Shown: one piece after another, positions 1 through 12,478 of the stretch
Position numbering within the stretch: the stretch's first letter is position 1
How the letters are laid out: every line of letters begins with the position of its first letter
Assembly (NCBI RefSeq): GCF_965638725.1
Contig: NC_134950.1
Location: 138,499,636 to 138,563,635, forward strand
Source: Aptenodytes patagonicus
Taxonomy: Eukaryota; Chordata; Aves; Sphenisciformes; Spheniscidae
Direction: 5' to 3'
Length of the DNA stretch: 64,000 nt
Program-made: the position numbers and the translations under genes
Notes under the pieces: model-generated
Databases searched by the model: none
The model's input: only the letters and a program-made list of their open reading frames with translations
What the model was told of the DNA's origin: nothing

Positions 1-1926
1 AAAGGGCTGATTTTATGTGGGAGCTGCAGATTTTTTGCTTTTTTTTTTTTTTCTTTATTAAGTGTTTCCTTCCTGAAAGCCTTCTCTGTGAAGGAACCGC
101 AGGTAACGCGCGACAGTGCATTGCATAACCTGGTGCAATTATGTGTTTGCTCTGGTAAACAAACAGGGCGCAGGACCCAGCCAGTTCCCACATTTCATAC
201 TTTCCCCAAATGTTTTCACAGGAAAGAATTCACATTTCACTTCCTCTGTTGTTGCAAAGGTTCAAAGCATTCATACTTGGCATATGGTTTTATTTTATTT
301 TGAGTTTTATTTATCCTTGTTTTCCCTGAATATAGAAGCCACCATAACTAAGCTGTACTGTAATTCAAATACATGTTTAACTACATAGTAAAACAATGAA
401 AAGCAAATTTAAACAAAAAGTAAATGGACTCGGCACTAAACCACAGCATATTTCTAAATGGAATCATTATTGCCCCACAGAATCATTACGTTGCCTGTGT
501 GGGATAAAATGAAAATTACCTCCGTGAACATTTTTCAGCAAAATGACAATGGAGACTGTACAAATATATTTATGTATGTATATATACATATGCATAACAT
601 AACCTTGGCTAATATCACTTGAACTTTATTTCTCTCTATAACATCCTTGATTACACAACTGTTACCTTTGATTTATGTCAGTACAAGTGAGAGGACTATG
701 CCCTACCACTTACAGGCAATCATACCATCATGTTCTCAAATGTAACCTCTGTAACAAGCATGTTTTCCATGCAGTACTTCGTATTTATCTCTGTAGTGAT
801 TTTTTTTCTTCTTAAAAAATGATTCCTTTGTGGGAAGGAGGATTGAACTGATTTAAACAGCTGCTGACATTTTCAAAAGTAGAGAAAACATTTATTTTCT
901 ATAATTTTCTAGTATAGGTTTATACTAAACAGATAATTTTGTCCAAAAGTCATATTTCTGAATTGTTTGGAAACAAACTGTACATGGCACAAAAAAACCC
1001 AAACAAGATCAGAATACATAAACCTACATTTTATCTCACCTGAAATTCTAAAAATAAAAAAAAGGGCAATCTTCTTTCTGTGAAGGAGTGAATTCCATAC
1101 ATTAGGAAGATAATACTTTTCTAGCTAAAATAGCATTATACACGTGATTTATTAGTGCAGGCAGATATCAGTCATTCAACCTATTTGTTATTACTCCTTT
1201 GAAGCCAAATGTTCAATGTAAGTTAATAGAATTCCTACCAGTCACAAAAAACCACTGTTCCAACTGGAGAAGAAAATGTTGGCAAAAATATGGGAGAGTC
1301 ATAGTTAATCTCACAGAGAACAATGAGTTCTTCAATAAAAAAAAAATGGGAGTTTCTGCACTGCAGTAATTTTATATCCCACATTTAAAATGAAATAATA
1401 ATCAAACAATTTGCTGTGCAGATGCATTCTTGTTGCATTAATTGTGGCAGGGTGAACAAGTTCTAACAATATGGTGATTAAAAATGATCATATTTCAATC
1501 CAGAGCTAAAAAAGACTGGAAGGTTTCAGTAGATAAGTACTGCGAGACAGCGTCTTTCATCTTTCTATAGCTGGCTTGAAGCAGCCCAGGTCAGTAGTAA
1601 CTGAAAGTTTTTGTTGTCCTCGATAAAGATCTTCTAAAGTCTGTTTTCTAAGTGACATGAAGCAGCAGTTTCAGTTCCACAGACCAGTAAATCTCTCACT
1701 GTCATCAGGGGCTTTGCGGGCTGTCCCAGCACACTGAGCAGGAGTTTAGCGTTTGGGACGGTGCACTTACTTCTCACCCCTAGAAATATTCCCCTGGAGG
1801 ACAGGTTTGGGAAAGCTTGCTGTGGGAACATCTGAAGGACAGACAGCATTAAAGCCACCCATGCTAAATTAACATGTAAAATATACAAATTGTTTCAAAT
1901 AATTATTATTTTTTATTTGACCTGTT

Positions 1927-1970
1927 CAGACCTGCTACAGACCTGCTACAGACCTGCTACAGACCTGCTG
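1927..1970. repeat. Tandem repeat, 11-bp unit x 4
   Basis: Four head-to-tail copies of CAGACCTGCTA, with only the last base of the last copy changed (G). The perfection suggests recent expansion and likely length variation between individuals. Confidence 0.95.
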
Positions 1971-3552
1971 AGCATCTTTAGAGGTGGCAGGAAATGTACT
2001 GTAAGTCACATGTTGAAAGATCTTAACATGAAACCAGAGAGCGTAGGAAGACTCTGCTTTATCTTCACCTTCCGCACTATTTCTGTTGGTTGGTCTTTTG
2101 TAAGTGAGTTATATTAACATTCAGTGAGAACCTTATACTGCTTGCTTCTGAGTTTGAACCAGTCAGAAAAAAGTCTGCATTAAATTTAGAGATAAAGCTT
2201 TGCCTTCTTTCTTTATTAGCGTAAATGATTTTGCTCCTGAGTCAATACAAACCCTAGAGCTGCAAGACTTACGGGAAATGATAAATAGGCCTCTGCTTTG
2301 CATGTAGGAGAAAAAGGCAGGAGGGAAATCCCCTCTAATTTATTTGTATGAATGATAGTATTTCTCTTTTACCATGTTGCACAGTGCTTGAGGTAGTCTT
2401 GTTGAGGAGCTGATGTTCTAGTTGTGGAAATGAGTCCCTGTACTGAATCTAAGTAGATCTACAAAACCGGTGGCAAAGAGAGGAGCGGCTGGTGGGAGGG
2501 CAGGAGCACATCCCTGTGCAAATAGGTGCAGGACTCTTGCCTGAGTAAAATGTAGTCTTCAACATGGTAGACTGGCTGAAACAATTTTTTCACCTCGTCT
2601 TGAATCGCTCAGCCCTGTCTAGATGTTATTCCTCCTACTGAAAGCTGATCTGTGGGACTGCTCAGGCAATAGCTGAGTTAATGAGCTGAATTTGTGAAAC
2701 TGGTGCATATAGTTAATGCCACAGAGATATCTTAGGTCAGACTCCTCCTGCCTCTTTGAGTAGTCTAGACAGATATGTAAAAGCAATTTGGCGTGAGAGG
2801 GAATTGTTTTCTAATTGTCCTGGAACTAATCAGTTAAATTTTTGGACAGCAGATCGGACTGCATGCCTGATATGCATTTATTCTCTTGTAGCTTCAAATT
2901 CTGCAAATATCTTCCCAATCAAACCCAGCCCATATTCCCAGAGATCTCAGGATGCTTTCAAAGAATCACTGAAAACATCACTGGTGGCAAGGATTGCTTA
3001 TGACCCTCCGCCCTTCAATTACAGCCTGAATATGACCTTGCAGGAATTTCCCATGTGCTGAGAAAACCAAAATGTTCTAGAGCAGACTGGCAACTTGCCC
3101 TCTTGCTTTTATGTCCCTGTCACGTCATGTGCACTGAGGACCAAAAGGAGGGGAGCATATGAAGTTAACTCTGTAACTGATATGTCTCTTGCAAGTATCG
3201 CAGGCGGGAGCTTTAAAGACACATTTTTGCTTTTGCTCTTGAACAGTGGTAAAAGAATGTGTTGGACAAGAGGATCTGCTTGACTATTTTCAAAGTACAA
3301 AATGTATTTTTGGAGTTGGGAAAAGAATAATAATTCCAGATTCAGGAAATTTAATCTTTTAGAGTATGAGCAAAGCCCTGAAAGTCTTGAAAAACAAAGA
3401 GGTTTAAGAAAATAAGCCAAATAGATACATAAACATTTTTTGAAAGTTGCTGCTCATGCTACCAAGGAAGATGAGAAAAATCAGAGAGTCGCTTTGCACA
3501 CATGACAATGTCACTTTCTAGTCAGAAATTGCAACTCTGTGAAGACTTTTCA

Positions 3553-3576
3553 CTCTGAAGGCAGCTCTGAAGGCAG
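3553..3576. repeat. Direct repeat, 12-bp unit x 2
   Basis: CTCTGAAGGCAG occurs twice in perfect tandem, a small duplication in intergenic DNA. Confidence 0.85.
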
Positions 3577-6500
3577 GAGCCTGATGATGCTTTTCTATGG
3601 TGCCCACAAATAAGCTTAAGCTTGGGCAAGAATGAATTTGATTATAAGAAAGCTGACTAGAAGACAATCAGATAAATTAAAAGGACACACATTAGAAGTG
3701 TTCATTCTGCAAATGAACCCCATTTTGAACTCTAATGGATTCTGTTTTGGCTATAGTGTTTTGTGCAAGCTTGATTTGTAATGTTTTATGTACATGTAAT
3801 GGTAGGTTAAAGTTACATGTTTATTAAAAGAAAAGCTACAGGGCTTAGCCAATATATGATCATCCTAGATAAAAGCTGATTCATTTTGGCCCAAGGGCAG
3901 AATCACTGGAATAAATCCTACTAAGCGCTAAAATCAGAGAGAATCAAAGCTACAAATCTGGCATGGAAGAGCTTTAATCTAGAAGCACTATATACATTGT
4001 ATTATAGTTTGGATTTTAATGTACTCATTGCTTGAGGAAAAACCATCTGCTTTATATTATGCCTGCGGTGCAGAGTACATTGATTTCATCACATCTCTGT
4101 AGAGAATAACAATAAATGGACTGTGAACCATTCTTCAAATAACTTCTTTAAGAACATAACAACTGGTATAATATTTCAAGGTATGAAAACATAAAGAAAA
4201 TGGAATAGAATAACTGTAAAAATGCACTTTGAGAGCATATTTCAGACCTGTCTTGGGCATCTTCCATTTATTTTATTCTCCATTTTGACAGCTGGCTATC
4301 TTTAGCTGTCACTGAAGAAATCAATTCAAAACTTTCACTTTGTGCCTATTTTAGAGATACTGTATTATATTGGGAAGAGATATTGATCTTCTGCAACATA
4401 AAAGCTGCAGGGCATGTCCTATGCCTTTTTTTTTTTTACAAGAAAGTTATTACTTACAACATTAAGGAAAAATTTAGCTGAACTTCAGATTTTTAAGAAT
4501 AGATTAAGGCAGAAAATATTTGCTAGGCTTTACAAATAATTGGGTTCAGAAAAAGTGGATGTCAGGTTGCTTTCTGGAACAGGACTTCCAGAGCAAAATA
4601 AAAAAATCAAAAGCACAGTGCTTGCAAGTGTTTTGCAAAAGAAGTCGGTAACAAGTTTTGACACAGAAGCAAATCTAACTATGTGGAACTTTCAGAAAAG
4701 GCAAAATAGATGTGATGATGGCCAGAATGTTACACGAGCTATATCATTGTGCAAACATTATCTACAGCATAGAGTGACATACATGGTTATTATGGTCACC
4801 GACCAGCACAAAGAAAGTTCAAAGGATGAGGTAAAGTGGTGAAAGTAAACACAGTCAACAGCAGTTTTCCACTGCTTTGATGAAAAATGTGTGGTTGTTC
4901 CATGCAGTGCAAGGCAACAGTATTACAGCAGGAACTCATCCAGAAAAAATTGTCAGATCAGAGCCTGAAACTTCTGTAGTAGTCAAAACAGTACTGAGCT
5001 GGACGTAAGTGACTACATGATGTGAGAGGTAAGCCCTTAAGTCCTTTTGTTCTATCTCTGTATGATCTGGATTCACCTACTTTGGAGGATGACTAATCAC
5101 TGACCGACCATGATTAGGCCAGTAATTAGAAAATTTGTCCTAGCCATCAGAAAAATTCAATGGTGCTTGATAACTTTGTGTGTGGGATGATATGACGGGA
5201 TTCCTTTCACACTGAAGGGCAAGGTCTGGTGGCCTGGAAGGCCCCCTCGGCTGGTATTGGAGAGCCGTTCTGTTTACACTAGACCAGACTCCAATATCTG
5301 AATCACCCTCCAGACTTCACTGACTGTAGGTCGAGATCTTTCCTGACAATAATAGTTGAAGTACTGACACCAAGCTCACATGTAGATTCTAAAATAATTT
5401 TAGAATTAGAAATTATTAGTAATTAGTCTTCACCTGGTGCTGACTCCCCTCCCTTTCACTCTGCTGTTGGTTCTGTTGCACTTTTTCAATCGTATGAGTC
5501 AAGACAGCACTAAGTTATGACCATGCAGACTAGCTGGCACGGATCATTCTGATTCATCCATGAATCTGTAAATCAAAAGAAGTTTCAAACGCTCAGTAAA
5601 ATGGTCTCAGATGCTGAGGTCTGCATACAGGGAATATGAAAGCTTTTTTTTGACTCAACCTTAATTAAAATAAAGGGTCTCATATTTAAGTGGGGAACTA
5701 GACAGTAGTTACATTTTATCACTGGGGTAATCTCCAGTGCTTTGGGTCAGCCCCATTACATGACTCAGTGCTTCACAAGAGAGCAACCAGGACTGCAGGT
5801 TCCTCATTTCCATCAAGATTTAGTCATAATTACGGGGGGAGGTGAACGGCTCTCTTTGGAATGAAATCTGCTCCTGCAAAGGCAGTAAAAGAAAAACAAG
5901 CAAACTTTTCCGTGCTCAGACCGGAAAGGTCTATCTCTAGCAGTTGTGTGGGGTTGCTCAGTGCCTGCGTCGTTTCAGGTGGTAATACCTGCCCCTTCTC
6001 CTGCCTGATTTCATGAGGTGGCATTGACAACGTCTGCCTATGCAGTCCTGAAAGCCAGAAAGTTCAGAAATAAACTTAAACAGTTCTGACTTCAGCAATG
6101 ATATGCCAGAGATGGTCTATGCTGACTTCTCTGCGAGAGAAAAAAGGGGATGGGGGTAGGCAGCAATTAAGGGGATGACACCAGCACACCTGAACACAGA
6201 TAGAGATTTTTTTCCATTTTTTCCAGTCCTCTCTCACCACTCACCTCTGCTCAAAATCTCCTCTTGCTCAAGCACCACAGCACCCCTGCCCCAGCCCTGC
6301 TGTGCATGTTTTCTCAGGTGCTTGGCAGCTCAATTTCTACCTGTTTTTGGAAGTCCTGCTGCTGCCCCGTGTGCCCTGACATTACATGTGCTGGCCCATG
6401 ACTGTCTGTTGCTGCTGCCCAGCAGCTTCTCTGACCGAGCCTGACTCTGTCAGGAGAGAAAGGACCAGAGTACTTCTGTGAGTACATCAAATGAGCTACA

Positions 6501-6663
6501 TTTCTTTGAATTTATTTTGACATATTTGTGAAGACAGAGAAAACAGGAAATGTCTAGTAAAAAAAAGAAATATACGTAATAGGACCCCAAATCAGTCTAC
6601 ATTTACATTTACTACTTTACATTTTATTTTTGGCCTGGGACTGAAATGAGGTTGAAGCAGGAG

Positions 6664-6725
6664 ATCGTAGAATCATAGAATGTCTCAAGTTGGAAGGGAC
6701 CGATAAGGATCATGTTATACCCTAA
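6664..6725 (-). mobile_element. CR1 LINE 3'-end fragment
   Basis: Reading AGAATCATAGAATG then TTGGAAGGGACC and ATCAT, this is the complement of the CR1 3' terminus and the adjoining UTR. Homology fades after about 60 bp, so only the tip of an element is recognisable. It lies in intergenic DNA downstream of AHR. Confidence 0.8.
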
Positions 6726-9700
6726 ACCTTCATTTTTCCATTTTGTGGACAATGCACACTTCTTCCACTGCAGTAGGCAGAGGAAGTGACCGTACACTTC
6801 TAGTTCCCTTTTTGGTACCTAAAAGAAGACTATGAAACTAAATGAGATTATGCTAGCACTTTGCCTGATGTGACATTGTATATATTCTTTTCTTCCTCAA
6901 CATAAGTCAGTGGCTCTCAGCAGACAGCAGAATCAAAATAAATGGAATAAATCGTGATAAACATAGATTCAAATAGAAGAGGGGGCTTTCGCAAAACTAA
7001 TCAAAGCGATGGGGAAAGACTGCTAAGTGAGTCAAGGGGATGAAAGCAAAATACTATGCTACCATTACACTAAATGCAAAGAAGGAGTCTGCAGACTTGA
7101 CCCTACCTAGCACCTGTTGGGACCCAGGTGTCAGAATATATCTGTGATGTTGAGAGTCTGGCAGACATGGTCAGTGGCTGCATGACTTCAAAAGACAGTC
7201 ATTCTGTGTGTAGGACCCCAAGGAAAATGTGTCATACAAAAAAACCCTTAAGTAAATGACCTTCTGGCAAAGATCAAGTTGGTATTTCAGGTAAATCAGA
7301 CTGTGTTTAAAAAAAAATGCAGTAAAACCTTAATGACTGCCTCTGCATTTGGCACAAAGCCAAAGAAAAATGCTGTACCACTGCTTTTCAGAGAAAGTGA
7401 AGTTATTATTGATGGGTGTGGGATAATTATTATGCACTTCTTTGAAGCAAAAGTTTTTCAAAGGCAATTTAAAGCATCAGGTAAATTGAACGTGTTTTAA
7501 AAATAAAATACCTCTTTTATTGACAATACACACATTTGGCCAGGAGGAAATCTATAAAAAGAGCAGGTTTAATGGAAGAAGTGACAGGAAGGTTTTCTAA
7601 AGATCAGGACTCTATAAAATACAATAATTTTTTTTTGTGACTCTTACTGCATCTATTCCAGCAAGCTGATTTCAGTGGGAATTTAGTTCCTGTGTGTACA
7701 TGTGTATGTGTGCTTATATATATAGATAAAATTGTCTGATTCCCCTATAAGCCTAGACCTTGGTGAGTGATAGGAGTTCTGAGCCTCATTCACTTCATGG
7801 GGGAGATGCAGATTCTCAGTACACTACCTGGAACCTCTCTGCTCATATTTTAATTTTATTTAGAGTAAAATCTTCTCTTGGATAGATAGTCTGAACAATT
7901 TAATCACTTACAACAGCTAATATGAGGGCTTATATTATGCTTATGTCCCAGACGAGCCTTTCCACACAGTTCTCTGAGTTCTTGAGTCACAGATCATCCA
8001 GTTTGTAAAACTGCAGAACTGTCCACGGAATTTTTAGCCTGGTCAGCAAGCTTGTCTTTGGCCCATTACCTCATCTGCAAACAGAAAGACTCTTCAGAAT
8101 GAGAAATGGGAGATAAGAGGGAGCAGTTATGGCAGAGCTTCTATGGGAGAAGCGGATGCATCATCTATGAAAAATATCCAGCAGTGTTCCAGCTAGCTGA
8201 TGCTACCCAGATACATGCAAAGCCTACATTTGAGGGATCACAATCAGCTTTAAAAGTCTTTGCTTCAAAAATATCTCTTCAGAAATGTTCTTCCTCCCTC
8301 ACCAGGCCAGAGATTTGGAGGAAGAAGAATTAGCATAGAAAACTGAGCTGAGTGCCAGCAGTTCCAGCAGAGCTGAAGTGCTGTGCTCACTGTATCTGGC
8401 TTTCATGTCTGCCTAAGGCAGCCTGGACCAATCGCTGTAACACCCAGTGGTACTGGCAAACAGCCTACACCGTCTCACTGTAAAAGCTTTCTGGGCGACT
8501 TTCTTATCCCTTGTCACAGAGGGGAACAGGCAAGATGCCACTGGCAGCAGCAGATGGATGATTCCCAAGGTCTTTTGCTCACAGAACACTTACAAGCAGG
8601 ATGCAACCTAGCTGAATGTGTTGGATAATTGATCAGAATGGTTTTATATTGAAGGCCGAGCACCAGAGGCCAGAACTCATGTGCTATCATGTGGTCACAT
8701 TTGGACAAAAGCACTGCACTTTCTTTGGTGAGATGAGATTGGCAGTTTTTTGCTCATAAAAATGTAAGTTGCTTCTGCATTCCAGGTGCTTTAGTGATAC
8801 AATTAACGTTTTTAAAATTTAAAGAGTTTTATCAGTACAACGTTAACCAGTTATGAGCACAAAAGGACTATGACCTGGTGATGGATTAGAAAGATAAGAT
8901 GTTACTAAATTCAGTTTTGCCCTCCAGGTCTGTGAGATGGTAGCTGATTCAAACTGTTTGCCTGATAACATGCTAAACAAATTCACGTGTTGATCATGTC
9001 AGAATGTAAAAGGGATGTAATTCTTTGTTAATTTTTTTCCTCCTAAGTGTTCCTCAACAATGTGAGGGTGCCCCAATGTGGCAGTGATTCACATGCCTGG
9101 CGTAGGCATCAGTCTGTTCTGGCCTACCAGCTGCTGCTCTAAAAGGTTGTGAGATTGCTTATGTAGATGCTTTGGATAGCCTATAGCTAAAATGGTACTA
9201 GATGCCTGTGTTTAGGTCCCTGAATATCTTCCAGTGTGCCATTCATTGATGTGGGTAGGAGATAGAATTTATGAGTTCAGAATGTCAAGACTTACCTGTG
9301 TAACCACTAGCTATGTACACCCTGAGTAATTAAATGGCTGATCTTGATCTTATACCTTAGTCATGCTCTTGATATTCTGCAAAATACAGAAGAAAGCTAC
9401 ATCTAGCATTACATCTGGTAACAGATCCTTTCCCTTTGCAACAGTGAAGTATTTCAAATAGTCACGATTCATTCCTCAGAGTTAAGAGTACAATGGATGA
9501 TGACATTATCGCTGAGTGAGAAGGGAAAGGTGCATACCAGTAAGACCGTGTCAGTAGATTGCTAATACAGCAAAGGTTTCAATTTCTCAGTGAAGGGCAG
9601 GGATGACATTCTTTGAGACTACACAGATGCTGAGGAGAGGCTGAGTGCTTGAGGAAAAAAAACAGAAAGAAGGAAAAACACTAAAGCCGATTTCTCCACC

Positions 9701-10401
9701 TGTAGAAAAGAATCTTCCAAAAGGTGTTTTAGAAAATAAAGTACAAAATTCTTTCTATTGCCTCAATCACTTCAAATAGTAGATCATAATTTATGAAAAA
9801 TATCTGTCTAATGGACCAAGTAGTGGCAGGACTAAATTGTGGAAAGAGCCCTGGTTTTGTTCTAACGTGATATCTTCTATCATCTCTGCTTTGGTGCCAA
9901 AAAGGTTGTTGCGTAGATCAGAAAACTAAGGTTAAAAAATGCCACAACAGTCAGTGTTTTCCAGGCTTGATCCATATTCATTTTTAAAATGGGCATAAGA
10001 GCTTTTCTGTGCTTTATATGAACAGCAATTGTCCCCAGCTTCACAGGCAGTAACCATTACTGCCGGAATGGGAGCAAAATTAGAAGACCCAGAGACGAAA
10101 TTCAGAGCCAGAGACGGCCAGAACTGTTTTAGGTGCATGTGGAGAGTACGGTTATTTTCAGAAATATGGTCTATTTTTCTACATGGATAGGCAGCAGTGA
10201 TCTCTTTCCTGAGGCATACAGTTTCTAAGTATGGTAGGCCACTTCTAAACTCACCTGTCAGCTTTAAACAAGCTAATTTGCTTACTTTGCAGGCTGAACT
10301 AAATTGACTGTGACTAGGCCTCCAGGTGAGGAAGAACAGTCAGGGTACGAACACAGGCAGGAATGGAGGGGAAGACAGAAAATCAGTGGGTAAATCTAAC
10401 T

Positions 10402-10423
10402 GTGTTTGTTTGTTTGTTTGTTT
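10402..10423. repeat. (GTTT)n microsatellite
   Basis: About five consecutive GTTT units followed by a T run. Confidence 0.85.
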
Positions 10424-12459
10424 TTCCCATAGGCCAAAAAGATTCCACAAAACATTGCAGAAATATTTAGAAGCAGCAAATATGGGAGTTACATGCAATT
10501 TTTGTAAAGAATCTCAGATAACTTATGCTGCAGTTTGTCAAGCTCCATGAGATAAAACAACATCATGAGCAAAGGAAGATGTACGTTCAGCTGCTATGAG
10601 AGCATCTTGATGATAGCTGAGAACACCCGCTGCAAGCTGAGATGTGACACACAAAGGCTGTCAGCTAGGGACTAAATACCTTCCCTTTCCAATTTTTCTG
10701 GATGGATTTTGAAATGTTTGTGTGAGTCACTTCCAAAGGTTATGTATGATTTTCAAAAATACATGAAACCAAAAAGAAAAAGCAACTTGGCAGGCAACTA
10801 GGAACCCTTTAAAAACACACAGGCAAGCATCCACTCTTGGGCTGTGCACACATGTTTTTCCCATAGAATGAAAGGCCCCAGTCATGGACTAAGCAGAGTC
10901 ATGAATAAAAGATGGGAGAAATCCATTAAGTCCTATAGATTGTTCCCAGAGTACAAGCTAGCTCAGTCTAGGTCTGAGTGCCCTACACAATGGCACCTCT
11001 AACTAACCCCTAAGGGACCATCACTGGATCTTCTATTACTCCCCCAACCTTCCTTAATATATTGGTCTATCTTTCTTTCACAATTTTATCTAACAGCTCC
11101 CTCCTGCATCCTTTTCTGTCAGAACAGTTCTCCCTTTTTTTCCTTGTCTTTATTGTTTGGGAAATGCAGACTGCCACCTCTTTCAAAGTACGAAGAAAAC
11201 AAAGAATTCTTAGTGGTGGAGAAAGAGACACTGGATTAGACATTTGACATGAGTTTGCAACATAAAGTTCAGCAAGACCAAACCAATACAAATCTGGCAT
11301 GCATAAGGAATTTCCTCATATAAAGAAGGAGGCAAGAGATTTTCCCATGTATGTATGTCTCTAATACGATGAACAATTGGTTCAACTAATGTCTCTTTGT
11401 CCAGCACTGACATAATGGACTGTATTCAGTTTCAGAAAAAAACCCCAAAAACAACCCCCCAAAAAAAACCCCAGCTTGCTAAAATGAAAGGATTTTGGAA
11501 ACAAAATGATAAAAATGGGCTTGTGTTACATTGGGAAGGATTGAGAATTTTTATTGAAGAACTTGCTTTCTTTTCAAGAAAAAATAGTAGCTGGTCACCT
11601 GACATTTCTGCTGGATTGGTCTATTTCTTTTAACTTGTGTCTTCATACCAACTATTTTATTGCGTGTTGTACAGAAATACCAGTCCCTGAATACATACTG
11701 TTCAACTACAGAATGACTAAGGGTAACAGTCAAGAAATATTTTGTTGTGTGGCTCTCTGGGAGGGAGTATCTTCAGATACCTACATAAAGAGACTAGTAG
11801 GAAGAAATGAAAAGCAGGAAAAGATAGGATGAATGAAGGGAAGTCTTTCTCCCAGGGAGAGCTTGCACAGGCTGACCACGCTCTTGAGTGAATAGGGTTT
11901 ACCACAGTTGCCCTAGTCAGACAGACGAAGCTTTTATACAACAACAAGGAATCCTGTTCTGTCGGTGAGAGGAGAGAGATGATGTAAGAGGTCTTTGCAT
12001 CATTCTGTGATTCACTAGTAATATTGCTGTTTACTGATGCAGTTGATTAAAGTTAATCAGGTGATGTACTTCGTCTAAAGGCTTTGCTGTGAAATAGCAA
12101 TTTTGAAGGTTCCTGACTGATAAGCAGAGATTAAATAGTCTGATCTCAAGCTATAGAAAGCCATAGGTCATAGATTGTTTATGCAGCTCCCCAGGAAACA
12201 CTCCAGCAGAACAATGACAAGACTTTACATGAGCAGAGTAATAAGCACAATATAGCTGCAATTCACAGCACCTGACTATTTTTAGTTTCTAGTGTGCCTA
12301 AAAAGCAGGCTTTGAGACATTAAGAATCAGAAAAATCAGAACAGGATGCAATTTATCCTGCAAAGCCAAAAATGTTAGCCTAAATATCTCTCTAATGTGA
12401 TCTTAATGGCACTGTACTGACATTCATCTGATACGAATGATTTTATTTAGCAGACTAAC

Positions 12460-12478
12460 AAAAAAAAAAAAAAAAAAA
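12460..12478. repeat. Poly(A) run, 19 bases
   Basis: Homopolymer A19 in intergenic sequence. No retroposed gene body is recognisable upstream of it. Confidence 0.9.

Larger units (their letters stand above)
1..6663. other. Intergenic, no gene recognised
   Basis: AT-rich sequence downstream of AHR with small direct repeats (listed separately) and a few GC-richer patches (about 2465-2520 and 5200-5300). Open frames are short, and many lack an ATG start, so none is supported as a gene. A pyrimidine/C-rich stretch at about 6200-6440 gives one 89-codon frame that looks compositional. Confidence 0.7.

Noticed and set aside
6175..6444. 89-codon frame with Ser/Pro/Leu-rich translation
   Set aside because: Lies in a C-rich pyrimidine stretch; the translation reflects base composition, with no domain or exon signals.
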